The translations under genes were made by a program, and so were the position numbers. Shown in pieces: positions 8,928-18,269 of a stretch of DNA of 38,814 nucleotides. Under the pieces are notes generated by a model. It had not been told where the DNA came from, did no database searches, and saw only the letters and a program-made list of their open reading frames with translations. The stretch spans positions 1-38,814 of the forward strand of contig RIAY01000021.1 of NCBI GenBank assembly GCA_003833075.1, read 5' to 3'. The stretch is from Muribaculaceae bacterium Isolate-036 (Harlan). Its GTDB lineage: Bacteria > Bacteroidota > Bacteroidia > Bacteroidales > Muribaculaceae. How positions within the stretch are numbered: position 1 is the first letter of the stretch; each line of letters begins with the position of its first letter.

Positions 8928-9566
8928 ATGGCAAATTATATACCGCCAGAAAATAATTCAAAGAAATTCACGTGTCCACATTGTAATACTGTGGCTCAAA
9001 TGATATATTTCAGCGCCTCATGGAAAGAAGCTAAAAGTTGGTGGTGCACACCTCTAGGTGATTGTAGTTTGATGAATGTTGCAATTTGTCAAAATTGCGA
9101 TAAAGCTGTAATTTGGATTGATGACCAATATGTCTTTCCAGAAATCAATGCTTCCACCCCCAACGAGGATATGCCCGATTCAGTGAGAACTCTATATAAT
9201 GAAGCTGCATCGATTTACAATAAGTCTCCCCGAGCTGCTTGTGCATTGTTACGACTTGCTGTTGAACGTTTATGTAATGAACTTGGCGAAACAGGTAAAA
9301 TCGATACTATGATAGGCAATCTTGTGAAAAATGGATTGCCCACCACAGTGCAAAAGGCATTAGATGCAGTTCGGGTAATTGGTAATAAAGCTGTTCATCC
9401 AGGACAAATCGCTTTTGACGTTGATGATAAATCTACAGCTGAAACGCTTATGAAACTTCTGAATATCATAAGCGAACGCTTGATTACCGAGCCAAAAGAA
9501 ATTGATGGCATCTTCGATGCTCTTCCTCAATCAGTGAAAGATTCAATTGAAAAACGAGATAAATGA
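8928..9566 (+). CDS. DUF4145 protein with zinc ribbon, embedded in the restriction operon
   Basis: The protein has 212 residues. The N-terminus has two cysteine pairs, CPHC (about 17-20) and CQNC (about 55-58), forming a probable zinc ribbon. The C-terminal half is the helical DUF4145 domain: SPRAACALLRLAVERLCNEL followed by a turn and VIGNKAVHPG. DUF4145 proteins are repeatedly found beside type I restriction genes and other defence genes, but their role is not established; nucleic-acid or partner binding is a guess. The gene starts six bases after hsdS and its stop overlaps the SIR2 start (ATGA), so it is translationally coupled to that putative effector. It is AT-rich compared with hsdM and hsdR. 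Confidence 0.85.
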   Translation: MANYIPPENNSKKFTCPHCNTVAQMIYFSASWKEAKSWWCTPLGDCSLMNVAICQNCDKAVIWIDDQYVFPEINASTPNEDMPDSVRTLYNEAASIYNKSPRAACALLRLAVERLCNELGETGKIDTMIGNLVKNGLPTTVQKALDAVRVIGNKAVHPGQIAFDVDDKSTAETLMKLLNIISERLITEPKEIDGIFDALPQSVKDSIEKRDK

Positions 9567-11062
9567 ATATACAGGAATTCATATCGCAATATACAAATCA
9601 TCCAATTCTTTTTATTGGCTCTGGTTTCTCATTCCGATATTTAGAGAATACATATACGTGGAATAATCTTCTAAGTAAGGTTTGTGAAGATCTCTGGGGT
9701 AATGATGAACATTATCTTGACATAAAAGCAAAATGTACACAACCCAATGGCTATTGTCCACTTGATCAAGTTGCATCTATTATAGAGCGAGAATTTAATC
9801 AATCTTTGGAAATGGACCGTGATGGCAAATTCAAGGCTATTAACGACATCTTCTATGACAAGATGAGAGGAGGGACTACTTTGAGCCGTTTCAAGGTTTA
9901 TATATCAAAACTTATTGGAGATTTAACCTATAAACCGGATGTTAATGGAGAATTGGATGAACTGAAGAAAGCAAGGAAAAATATAGGTTCAATCATTACC
10001 ACTAATTATGATTGCTTACTCGAAGATATATTCGGATTCAATCCGCTTATAGGGAATAATATCCTCCTAAGCAATCCGTATGGTTCAATTTATAAGATTC
10101 ATGGCTGTATTACGGACGTATCTAAAATGATAATCACAGCCGAGGATTATGTCCAATTTGATGAACGATATGAGCTTATAAGAGCACAAATGCTCTCAAT
10201 GTTTATCCACAATCCCATTATATTTATTGGTTATGGAATTGGAGATGAAAATATTCAAAAAGTCCTTAGAACAATATTTTCCTATATACCTCTCAATACT
10301 CCAGAAGCAGATAAAGTTAGACATAACTTTTTGCTTGTGGAATATGAAAAAGGATCTTCGAATCATGAAATTACAGATCATGACATAATTGTCAAGGGCA
10401 GCAACATCAGGATTAACAAATTACGAACTGATGATTACAAGACCTTATATCAGAATTTGGCTACAATCAATCTACCTATATCTGCAATGGATGTAAGAAA
10501 GGTACAGTCTGTTGTTAAAGAGATATATGCAGGAGGAACTATTAAGGTTATGATTACTGAAAATATTGATGATCTTAAAAATAGTGACAAAATTTTAGCC
10601 ATTGGCTCTAAAAAGACTTTGAGCTATCAGTTCTTGACAAAACCAGAGATGATTCGAGATTATTTCAAAATAATCGAAGAAGCTAACTCATCCCTAATAT
10701 CATTAATAAACAAGCAAACAATTAGCGATTCGGAATATTTCCCCATATACGGATTTGGTAATATATGTCCTGGTATAGACAATTTGGATGCGATTAAACA
10801 GATTCAGACAAAAAATTTAGCTCGCTTTATTCGAGAAAAAGCGAGTAGAAAAAAACATAATCATAAGACAATAGCATCAATTATATGTGATAATAGCATT
10901 GCAGAATCATATAAACACACTGCAATAATGTATGGAGTAAGTTCTGGCCAAATACCCTTAGAGGATGTTGAACAGTATTTGAGAAATCTGCCCGAATCAC
11001 AACGAAAAAGTAGTGATTATAGACGATTATTGTGCCTGTTCGATAAAAAGAAATATCAGTAA
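9563..11062 (+). CDS. SIR2-domain putative NADase effector embedded between hsdS and hsdR
   Basis: The protein has 499 residues. The SIR2-like fold fills the first half: IGSGFSFRY (about 18-26, nucleotide loop), TTNYDCLLE (about 145-153, with the catalytic-type Asn and Asp), KIHG (about 177-180, the active-site His) and GYGIGDENI (about 221-229). All key residues are present. Related prokaryotic defence SIR2 domains (Thoeris ThsA, DSR, SIR2-associated Argonautes) hydrolyse NAD+ and stop phage growth by killing or arresting the host. The C-terminal 250 residues match no family I know and may sense the trigger. The gene overlaps DUF4145 by ATGA and ends four bases before the hsdR ATG. NADase activity is inferred from motifs and family. 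Confidence 0.88.
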   Translation: MNIQEFISQYTNHPILFIGSGFSFRYLENTYTWNNLLSKVCEDLWGNDEHYLDIKAKCTQPNGYCPLDQVASIIEREFNQSLEMDRDGKFKAINDIFYDKMRGGTTLSRFKVYISKLIGDLTYKPDVNGELDELKKARKNIGSIITTNYDCLLEDIFGFNPLIGNNILLSNPYGSIYKIHGCITDVSKMIITAEDYVQFDERYELIRAQMLSMFIHNPIIFIGYGIGDENIQKVLRTIFSYIPLNTPEADKVRHNFLLVEYEKGSSNHEITDHDIIVKGSNIRINKLRTDDYKTLYQNLATINLPISAMDVRKVQSVVKEIYAGGTIKVMITENIDDLKNSDKILAIGSKKTLSYQFLTKPEMIRDYFKIIEEANSSLISLINKQTISDSEYFPIYGFGNICPGIDNLDAIKQIQTKNLARFIREKASRKKHNHKTIASIICDNSIAESYKHTAIMYGVSSGQIPLEDVEQYLRNLPESQRKSSDYRRLLCLFDKKKYQ

Positions 11063-11066
11063 TTAT

Positions 11067-14000
11067 ATGGATAGATTCAATGAATATCAATTAGAGCAGG
11101 CATTTATCGAGCTGTTCAAGGAGCAGGGCTATGATTATGTGCATGGCGAATCCATCGTTCGTGACACTCGCGATGTCATTCTCTATGATGACCTGCGCAC
11201 GTTTCTGCGCGAGCGATATAAGACTGACGGTATTACAGAGAACGAAATATCCGCAGCCATAAACTACCTCGAATCGACCGAGGGCGGCAGTGTATATGCG
11301 CAGAACGTCGAGGCGATACGCCTTATCATGAAAGGCTTCGCCATAAAACGCGAGGACACATCAAAACCCAATCTATATATTAACTTGATTGACTATAAGG
11401 ACATTAAAAACAATATTTTTAAGTTTGTCAATCAGCTTGAAATAGTAGAAAATCACAACCGTATACCTGACGGCATCGTTTTCGTCAACGGCATTCCTCT
11501 CGTTGTGCTGGAGTTCAAGAGCGCAATCAAAGAGAACACCACGATAGAGAACGCCTACGACCAACTCACCGTCCGCTACCGACGCGATATTCCGAGCCTA
11601 TTCCGCTATAACGCCTTTGTCGTCATCAGCGACGGCGTAAACAACAAGTTTGGCTCGTTTTTCGCTCCTTACGAATACTTCTACACATGGCGCAAAGTAG
11701 AGCACGACGATGAGGAAATGGAGGGCGGCTTCAACTCCATGTTCACAATGATGCAGGGATTGTTCCGCAAAGAGCGGTTGCTCGATGTGGTGCATCATTT
11801 CATTTTCTTTCCTGACACTACCAGCGACGAGGTGAAGGTTGTGTGCCGCTATCCGCAGTATTTCGCTACTACGCTATTGTTCGACAACATTCTCCGTCAC
11901 AGCAAAATCAACGGCGGCGACGGCAAGGGCGGCACTTACTTCGGTGCTACCGGTTGCGGCAAGAGTTACACCATGTTATTCCTCGCCAGACAACTCATGC
12001 AGTCGAAAGAGTTGAGCAGCCCCACGATTGTACTCATCACAGACCGCACCGACCTTGACGATCAGCTTGCAAAGCAATTCCTGAACGCCAAGAAGTTTAT
12101 CGGCGATGAAACTGTTATGCAGGTCGAGAGCCGGGAAGACCTGAGAACGCAGCTCGCAAACCGCACCTCCGGCGGAGTTTTCCTCACCACCATTCAGAAA
12201 TTCGAGGAAAACACAGGGCTGTTGAGCGACCGCGCCAACATCATCTGCATCTCCGACGAGGCTCACCGTTCGCAGACAGGGTTGGAACAGAAAACAACCA
12301 TCACCGAAAAAGGCGTAAAGCGCAACTATGGCTTCGCCAAATATCTGCGCGATTCGTTTCCCAACGCCACTTATGTAGGATTCACAGGCACACCCAAAGA
12401 CGATACAATCGATGTCTTCGGCCCGATTGTGACGCGCTACACAATGACCGAAGCAGTAGCCGACGGGATCACCCGAAAGATAGTCTACGAAGGTCGCGCA
12501 GCAAAGGTTATCCTCAATTCCTCAAAAGTCAAGGAGATTGAGGAATATTACAAGAAATGCAAAGACGAGGGCGCTACCGACTATCAGATAGAAGAAAGCA
12601 AAAGACGCATGACGCGCATCGACGTAATTCTCAACGACCCCGACCTGCTCGCCAACATCGCCAAGGATATTGTCGAGCATTATGAGAAGCGTGTCGAAGA
12701 GGGTTCGACAGTCGAGGGCAAGGCTATGATTGTATGCAGTTGCCGTGCCATAGCATGGAATCTTTATCAGGCCATCACACGACTTCGCCCCGAATGGACG
12801 GAGGTCAAGGAATGTGTCGACGGCGAAAACCTAACCGACAAGGAGCGCGAAGAAATAAAGCCCATGCCTCGCATCTGCATGGTGCTGACCCGCGACAAGC
12901 AAGATCCACAGGAGATGTGGAACTTACTCGGTTCGGACGAGTATCGCAAAGGTCTCGACAAGCAGTTCAAGGCTGTAAAGAGCAATTTCAAAATCGCCAT
13001 TGTGGTTGATATGTGGATCACGGGCTTCGATGTGCCGTGTCTCGACACAATGTATTGCTTCAAGCCTTTGCAGATGCACACGCTCGTTCAGACTATCTCC
13101 CGTGTCAACCGCGTCTATCCCGGAAAGGAGAAAGGTCTTGTCGTTGACTATCTCGGTATCAAGAAGCAGATGAACGCCGCCCTCAGCCACTATGCCGGTG
13201 GTGGCGTAGAGGGCTATTCGCTCGATTCCATAGAGCAGTCGCTGAAAATTCTGAAAGATGAACTCGACATCATACGCCGTATGTTTACCGGCTTTGATTG
13301 GTCTGTATATTTCACGGGCAAGCCGCTTGAACAGTTGCATTGTCTCAATCTGGCAGTCGAGTTTATTCAGCGCACTAAAGAGTCGGAAACCAAGTTCATG
13401 CGACACTGCAAGAAGATGCGCGAGGCATACACTATTTGCTGCAACTCCGAGCAAATTACGGTGAAGGAGGACGATGACATTCACTTCTTCTTCGCTGTGC
13501 GCTCAGTCATCTTTAAGCTCACCAAAGGAGAGGCACCCGATGCGGCTCAAATGAACCGCCGCGTGGCCGAAATGATAAAGGACGCACTGACAAGCGAGGC
13601 TGTCGAAGAAATTCAGAATATCGGAGTTGCCTCCGACGAGGAAATCGACCTCCTTTCTGCCGAATATATAAAGCGGTTGAGCCAAATTCCTTATAAGAAT
13701 ACGCAGGTCAAGCTCATGGAGCAGCTGCTTAAACAAGTGATTGAATCACTTAAGAAAGTCAACAAACAGAAAGGCATAGACTTTACCAAGAGGCTCGAAG
13801 AAATAGTGAAGAAATATAACGACCGCTCGGACGATGCCGCCCTCGCTAACGACGTTATCGACGAGGTTGTTTCGCAGATGGTTGACCTCATGACTGATGT
13901 CAACAATGCGAGAACCGCCGGAGACTCGCTCGGTCTCGACTTCAAAGAGATGGCATTCTTCGACATATTGAAATCAGTCGCAGTCAAGTACGACTTCGCA

Positions 14001-14282
14001 GACAAATTTCCCGATGATAAGCTTACCGACCTTGCAAAACAGGTTAAGGAACTTGTCGAACAGCAAGCATCTGTTATTGACTGGGCTAATCGTGGCGATA
14101 TTCGTGACACCTTGAAGATGAACATCATTATTCTTCTATCGAGCGCAGGTTATCCTCCAATCATACACGACGAAGTATTCAAAGAAATTCTGGAACAAGC
14201 CGAGAATTTCAAGCGTCACTCGCCATCGCGTCCATACTCTACTTTCACCAATGATTCATTCACAATAGCAGCAGAACCTTAA
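11067..14282 (+). CDS. hsdR: Type I restriction enzyme subunit R (translocase/nuclease)
   Basis: The protein has 1071 residues from the ATG at 11067 (MDRFNEYQLEQAF), the usual HsdR start; an upstream in-frame ATG lies inside the SIR2 gene. HsdR is the ATP-driven DNA translocase and endonuclease of the restriction complex. The N-terminal PD-(D/E)XK nuclease shows GIPLVVLEFKSA (about 145-156). The helicase motor follows: Walker A GATGCGKS (about 292), DEAH box ISDEAHRS (about 395), GFTGTP (about 436) and QTISRVNR motif VI (about 674). The C-terminal helical region assembles with HsdM. All motifs are intact. GC content matches hsdM, showing these belong together while the SIR2/DUF4145 pair between them differs. 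Confidence 0.96.
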   Translation: MDRFNEYQLEQAFIELFKEQGYDYVHGESIVRDTRDVILYDDLRTFLRERYKTDGITENEISAAINYLESTEGGSVYAQNVEAIRLIMKGFAIKREDTSKPNLYINLIDYKDIKNNIFKFVNQLEIVENHNRIPDGIVFVNGIPLVVLEFKSAIKENTTIENAYDQLTVRYRRDIPSLFRYNAFVVISDGVNNKFGSFFAPYEYFYTWRKVEHDDEEMEGGFNSMFTMMQGLFRKERLLDVVHHFIFFPDTTSDEVKVVCRYPQYFATTLLFDNILRHSKINGGDGKGGTYFGATGCGKSYTMLFLARQLMQSKELSSPTIVLITDRTDLDDQLAKQFLNAKKFIGDETVMQVESREDLRTQLANRTSGGVFLTTIQKFEENTGLLSDRANIICISDEAHRSQTGLEQKTTITEKGVKRNYGFAKYLRDSFPNATYVGFTGTPKDDTIDVFGPIVTRYTMTEAVADGITRKIVYEGRAAKVILNSSKVKEIEEYYKKCKDEGATDYQIEESKRRMTRIDVILNDPDLLANIAKDIVEHYEKRVEEGSTVEGKAMIVCSCRAIAWNLYQAITRLRPEWTEVKECVDGENLTDKEREEIKPMPRICMVLTRDKQDPQEMWNLLGSDEYRKGLDKQFKAVKSNFKIAIVVDMWITGFDVPCLDTMYCFKPLQMHTLVQTISRVNRVYPGKEKGLVVDYLGIKKQMNAALSHYAGGGVEGYSLDSIEQSLKILKDELDIIRRMFTGFDWSVYFTGKPLEQLHCLNLAVEFIQRTKESETKFMRHCKKMREAYTICCNSEQITVKEDDDIHFFFAVRSVIFKLTKGEAPDAAQMNRRVAEMIKDALTSEAVEEIQNIGVASDEEIDLLSAEYIKRLSQIPYKNTQVKLMEQLLKQVIESLKKVNKQKGIDFTKRLEEIVKKYNDRSDDAALANDVIDEVVSQMVDLMTDVNNARTAGDSLGLDFKEMAFFDILKSVAVKYDFADKFPDDKLTDLAKQVKELVEQQASVIDWANRGDIRDTLKMNIIILLSSAGYPPIIHDEVFKEILEQAENFKRHSPSRPYSTFTNDSFTIAAEP

Positions 14283-14283
14283 T

Positions 14284-15066
14284 ATGACACAATTAAAGCA
14301 TACACTCTTTTTTCTGATAATCCTCTGTCTAATATTCCTCGGATTATCTTATGCTATCTCTATAAATATGGAGATAGGCGTTTGTGATGTTAATTCTGCA
14401 TTCATATCTAATAACTTTTTATTCACTTGTTTTAGTGGCGCTTTTGCAAGTATTTTGGTATTGATAGCCACCGAAGCATATCGGTTCGTTCAAACAAAAA
14501 AGGCTTTAGAACAATTTTTGTTCGGTCAATTAGTATTCATTTATGGGCAATTGCAAATTGCAAATACCAATATTCACAATTTTTTATCTGGGAATAAACT
14601 CGTCGCAGAGAATTTATTAGAGTATTTATCAATTTCAATAAAACAAATCACCCCGTCACTGCGCTCATTAGACTATAATCCGGTTATTCCGAATAATCGT
14701 GCAAGAGTTATTAAGAATATAATAATAAGACTCTTTTCTTCTGAAATTCCTCAATTGGAATCATTGGCTGGGGACTGCATATATTTACCGATAGCCATAA
14801 ACACAGACAAATTGGAGGCATTACAAAATGGAGAACCGAATCCAGTTGTAATGTCTTTGTCGCCAAATACAAATAAAACGCTAAAACTTCTGAATGATGA
14901 TATTTTAAGATTAAAAGCACTGATCCTAATTGACATAACCGAGCTTAATGCAGTGTGTGACAATCGTTTCCATTGGAATAATATCGAGCGACAAATAACT
15001 CAAGTACCAACTCCAGACTCATCGTTGACTGGATTTTGGGCAAGATATGACAAATCTCAGAAATAA
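14284..15066 (+). CDS. Membrane protein of unknown function between hsdR and abiH
   Basis: The protein has 260 residues. Two hydrophobic helices are seen at about 7-27 (FFLIILCLIFLGLSYAI) and about 45-65 (NFLFTCFSGAFASILVLIATEAY), with a short loop. They are followed by about 190 residues of mostly helical soluble domain, presumably cytoplasmic. I recognise no family. It begins one base after the hsdR stop and ends 14 bases before abiH, so it is part of the operon. The low GC content matches abiH and the SIR2 pair. Two N-terminal membrane helices with a soluble tail is a layout common in membrane-targeting abortive-infection partners, but that role is only a suggestion from context. Confidence 0.8.
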   Translation: MTQLKHTLFFLIILCLIFLGLSYAISINMEIGVCDVNSAFISNNFLFTCFSGAFASILVLIATEAYRFVQTKKALEQFLFGQLVFIYGQLQIANTNIHNFLSGNKLVAENLLEYLSISIKQITPSLRSLDYNPVIPNNRARVIKNIIIRLFSSEIPQLESLAGDCIYLPIAINTDKLEALQNGEPNPVVMSLSPNTNKTLKLLNDDILRLKALILIDITELNAVCDNRFHWNNIERQITQVPTPDSSLTGFWARYDKSQK

Positions 15067-15080
15067 AGAGTTCTAGCAAC

Positions 15081-16343
15081 ATGAATCGAATTATACTCAT
15101 CGGAAACGGATTTGACCTAGCTCATGGCCTTCCAACCAGATATGAAGATTTCATAAACTGGTATTGGGAGAAGTGGCTTTATAATTTAAGAACCTGCCAT
15201 TATAGAACATTAGCTGATGGGCTTTGTAAATTTTCTATAACAACCGGACAAGACACATGGCAAAGTCTCTTATGGCAACAAGGTTATACTTTAAACGCAC
15301 CTAAAGGTGTTGACTTCGTAAATTCAATATTAGATGACAAACAGAACTTTGAAGTTATCCAAAGCCATTTATTGTATCGTATATGCAAGTCTATTCAAGA
15401 CAAGAAATGGGTTGATATTGAAAATGAATACTATCGTCTCTTGAAAGAATCCATTGAAAATCCCGAGAGTGCCGGTTGTATACCTCAAGAAATCAACAAA
15501 CAGCTTCAATATGTTCTTGACTTGTTGACGCAATATTTGTGTTCGTTACAATTAGGAGCTCTTGCCTATAATGATTCCATTAAGATTATTATTTCAGAGT
15601 CAATAAGAATTGATGATGTGGCGATTGGAAGCCTCCAAAATTTTTATGAGCATTGCAATTATTGGGCTAACAAAGACAGATACACATTATATGAACAATT
15701 AGGCATAAAAAATGCTTCTGCCGAGCAAGCGTTAGCTATTCGTGCAGATGTTGATGAATTTCTACAAAAAAACATCGCAGAATATCCGGATGGAAGATTT
15801 GGAGTTATAGATATTAATAAAACTCCAAGGCAACTGCTTAGGCCAATCAATACGATGTTGTTAAGTTTCAATTACACTGGGATTACTGACATTTATGCTC
15901 AATCGTGTATGTGTTACGTAAATCACATACACGGAGATTTAAGAGACCCATCGAAAATGATATTTGGCTACGGAGACGAACTTGATGATGATTATAAAGA
16001 GTTATTGAAGCGAGAGGATAATGAATGTCTAAAAAACATCAAATCTATTAGATACTTAGAATCTACAAATTATCGATACATGCTGCAATTTATCGAATCG
16101 GCACCATATCAAGTATATATTATGGGGCATTCTTGTGGCAATTCAGACAGAACACTACTGAATACTTTGTTTGAACACAAGAACTGTGTCTCAATAAAGC
16201 CATACTACTATCAAAAAACTGATGGCACAGATAATTATATGGAAATAGTCCAAAATATTTGCCGTAATTTTACGGATATGAAGCTAATGCGCGATCGCGT
16301 AGTCAATAAAACATTCTGCGAACCCCTACCTCAAGTCAAGTGA
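15081..16343 (+). CDS. abiH: AbiH-family abortive infection protein
   Basis: The protein has 420 residues. The N-terminus IILIGNGFDLAHGLPTRYEDF (about 4-24) is the signature of the AbiH family (bacteriophage abortive infection AbiH, PF14253). The family also shows a later FNYTG segment (about 263), an HIHGDL segment (about 283) and a YIMGHSCGNSD segment (about 346), all present here. The NGFD loop and the histidine motifs suggest a nucleotide-binding fold distantly like SIR2, but the biochemical activity of AbiH is not well defined. The gene lies 14 bases after the membrane-protein gene and 10 bases before the AlbA_2 gene, and is AT-rich like the membrane-protein gene. Confidence 0.9.
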   Translation: MNRIILIGNGFDLAHGLPTRYEDFINWYWEKWLYNLRTCHYRTLADGLCKFSITTGQDTWQSLLWQQGYTLNAPKGVDFVNSILDDKQNFEVIQSHLLYRICKSIQDKKWVDIENEYYRLLKESIENPESAGCIPQEINKQLQYVLDLLTQYLCSLQLGALAYNDSIKIIISESIRIDDVAIGSLQNFYEHCNYWANKDRYTLYEQLGIKNASAEQALAIRADVDEFLQKNIAEYPDGRFGVIDINKTPRQLLRPINTMLLSFNYTGITDIYAQSCMCYVNHIHGDLRDPSKMIFGYGDELDDDYKELLKREDNECLKNIKSIRYLESTNYRYMLQFIESAPYQVYIMGHSCGNSDRTLLNTLFEHKNCVSIKPYYYQKTDGTDNYMEIVQNICRNFTDMKLMRDRVVNKTFCEPLPQVK

Positions 16344-16353
16344 TAATATAGTT

Positions 16354-18036
16354 ATGGCAAAAGAACAATATACTAATATATTCCACAATCTCATTAGCCA
16401 TTCCGAGAACGAGGTTGGGGAGTTTAAAAAAGCGGAGAACAACTTCGACTTTGATGACTTGGGTAAGTATTTCTCGGCGTTGAGTAATGAGGCGAATCTT
16501 CGCGGACTTGATTTCGCGTGGCTGATTTTTGGTTATGACGAGAAAAAGCATGAGATTGTCGGCACGTCATATAAAAACGGCGAAGGGGCTCTCAATAATC
16601 TCAAGCACGATTTCTCTCAGCATACCACCGATGGACAGACTTTCCGCGAGATTATCCCGATTGAGGTAGATGGAAAGCGAATACTGATGTTCAAGATTCC
16701 GGCTTCGCCTCGCAATATCGTGATGAAGTGGAAAGGGATTGCATACGGTCGTGACGGAGAAAGCCTCAAGCCGCTTAATCAGTCCAAGCAGGATGAAATC
16801 CGTAGGCAGACTCCGGCTCCGGACTGGTCTGCGGAAATTGTGCCTGATGCCACGATTGAGGATCTTGACGAGGTGGCTATCGCTAAGGCTCGAAAGATGT
16901 TCAAGAAGGTGCATAGCCGTATTCCGATTGAGGAAGTCAACCGCTGGTCGACGGAAGAATTTCTGAGCAAGTGCGAATTGATGGTCAATGGCAAACTTAC
17001 CCGTGCAGCCATCATTCTGCTTGGCAAAATGTTCTCGGATAGCAAGCTGCGCCCGGCAGTCGCGGAAGTTACATGGACTCTTCGCGATGAGAAACAGGAC
17101 GTAGTTGATTATGAACATTTTTCTGTGCCGTTTATTTTGACGGTAGATGAGATTCTTGCCAAGATACATAATCTGACCTTGCGTGAGATGCCGGGAGGCA
17201 CGTTGTTTCCCGACACGATGAAACAGTATGACGACTACACGATCCGTGAGGCACTTCATAACTGCATAGCCCATCAGGACTACACTCTGCGTCAGCGCAT
17301 AAACTTCGTTGAGAATCCGGGATTTCTTTATTATGCCAATGGAGGTTCCTTTATTCCCGGCACTTTGGAAAATGCGCTTGCCACCAATGGCCCACAGCGA
17401 TTCTTCCGCAACGCCTGTCTATGCAAGGCTATGGTGCATTTCAATATGATTGATACGGTAAGCCGAGGAATCAAAAAGATGTTTACTGAACAGATGGAGC
17501 GTAGATTCCCGATGCCGGACTATGAGATTGACAATGAGAAGAAAGAAGTTGCTGTCCGCATCTATGGCAATGCCATAAATGAGCGGTACACCAAACTGCT
17601 CAAGGACAATGACAATCTGACCCTCCACGATTGCATTTCTCTCGATGCCATTCAGAAAGGACATCGGATTGACGATGAGATAGCACAAGACCTCCTTAAA
17701 CGCGGTCTAATTGAGGGAGAGACCCCTAACTACACCATATCCCTTGGTGTAGCCAAAGCCTCCAGACAGCTCCCGCAATATACGAAAGCAAAAGGTTTAG
17801 ATAAAGCCAGATTAAAACAGATGGTTCAGCAATTATTGCAGAATGCGGGAAAAGATGGCGCTCGCCGAGAGATCATATATGATTACCTTAAGGACTTGTT
17901 GCCATCTAATAAGTCACAGGAGCAACAGCTTCGATATTTGGGGAGGCTTCTTGTTGAAATGAATGAAGAAGGGACGATTGAACGTATCGGACTTAGATGG
18001 TTGCTTTCAAGCCCATCCGACCGAAAACAGACATAA
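16354..18036 (+). CDS. AlbA_2/Schlafen-type protein with divergent ATPase domain
   Basis: The protein has 560 residues. The N-terminal part (about 10-150) is an AlbA_2/Schlafen domain: the EVGEFKKAEN motif (about 19-28) and GIAYGRDGESLKPL (about 128-141). A GHKL-type ATP-binding region follows (HATPase_c_4): REALHNCIAHQDYTLRQ at about 297-313 and NPGFLYYANGGSF at about 322-334. The C-terminus looks like a winged helix. Such proteins are often annotated as RNA-binding or transcriptional-regulator-like and are common in defence islands; Schlafen domains in several systems act on tRNA. GC content is again high, like hsdM/hsdR. The last codons run into the ATCCGACCG repeat array. It is the last gene of the defence operon. 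Confidence 0.85.
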   Translation: MAKEQYTNIFHNLISHSENEVGEFKKAENNFDFDDLGKYFSALSNEANLRGLDFAWLIFGYDEKKHEIVGTSYKNGEGALNNLKHDFSQHTTDGQTFREIIPIEVDGKRILMFKIPASPRNIVMKWKGIAYGRDGESLKPLNQSKQDEIRRQTPAPDWSAEIVPDATIEDLDEVAIAKARKMFKKVHSRIPIEEVNRWSTEEFLSKCELMVNGKLTRAAIILLGKMFSDSKLRPAVAEVTWTLRDEKQDVVDYEHFSVPFILTVDEILAKIHNLTLREMPGGTLFPDTMKQYDDYTIREALHNCIAHQDYTLRQRINFVENPGFLYYANGGSFIPGTLENALATNGPQRFFRNACLCKAMVHFNMIDTVSRGIKKMFTEQMERRFPMPDYEIDNEKKEVAVRIYGNAINERYTKLLKDNDNLTLHDCISLDAIQKGHRIDDEIAQDLLKRGLIEGETPNYTISLGVAKASRQLPQYTKAKGLDKARLKQMVQQLLQNAGKDGARREIIYDYLKDLLPSNKSQEQQLRYLGRLLVEMNEEGTIERIGLRWLLSSPSDRKQT

Positions 18037-18105
18037 TCCGACCGTTTTTATCACATCCGACCGAAATTTCGGTCGGATGTGCGTTGATTAGCTATAATCC
18101 GACCG
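18015..18105. repeat. ATCCGACCG repeat array with central palindrome
   Basis: ATCCGACCG occurs at 18015, 18036, 18055 and 18097, and inverted at 18070-18078. Spacings of 21, 19 and 42 (2 x 21) keep the copies on one face of the helix. The copy at 18055 and the inverted copy form a perfect 24-base palindrome. The first copy lies in the coding end of the AlbA_2 gene. There is no T-tract, so a protein-binding array is more likely than a terminator. Confidence 0.7.
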
Positions 18106-18111
18106 CTTTTG

Positions 18112-18147
18112 ATTGTAGGAATAGTAAGAATTGTAGGAATAGTAAGA
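18112..18147. repeat. Perfect 18-bp tandem duplication
   Basis: ATTGTAGGAATAGTAAGA occurs twice without a gap (18112-18129, 18130-18147). It is noncoding and lies between the palindrome array and the 8-bp array. Confidence 0.85.
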
Positions 18148-18269
18148 TATGAACAATCATGCAGAGAGTAAGTCAGTCGGTCAGTCATCTGACTGATTGA
18201 CAAATCAGCAAGACATTCTAACGGCAATACTTCCTGTCATTCATGCATAAGGCTTGACATTCTTCTGCT

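Noticed and set aside
12924..13484. Open frame antisense to hsdR
   Set aside because: It opposes conserved helicase-motif coding sequence and shows no domain or start signal.
16567..17274. Open frame antisense to the AlbA_2 gene
   Set aside because: It is the mirror of a conserved ATPase domain, with no supporting signals.
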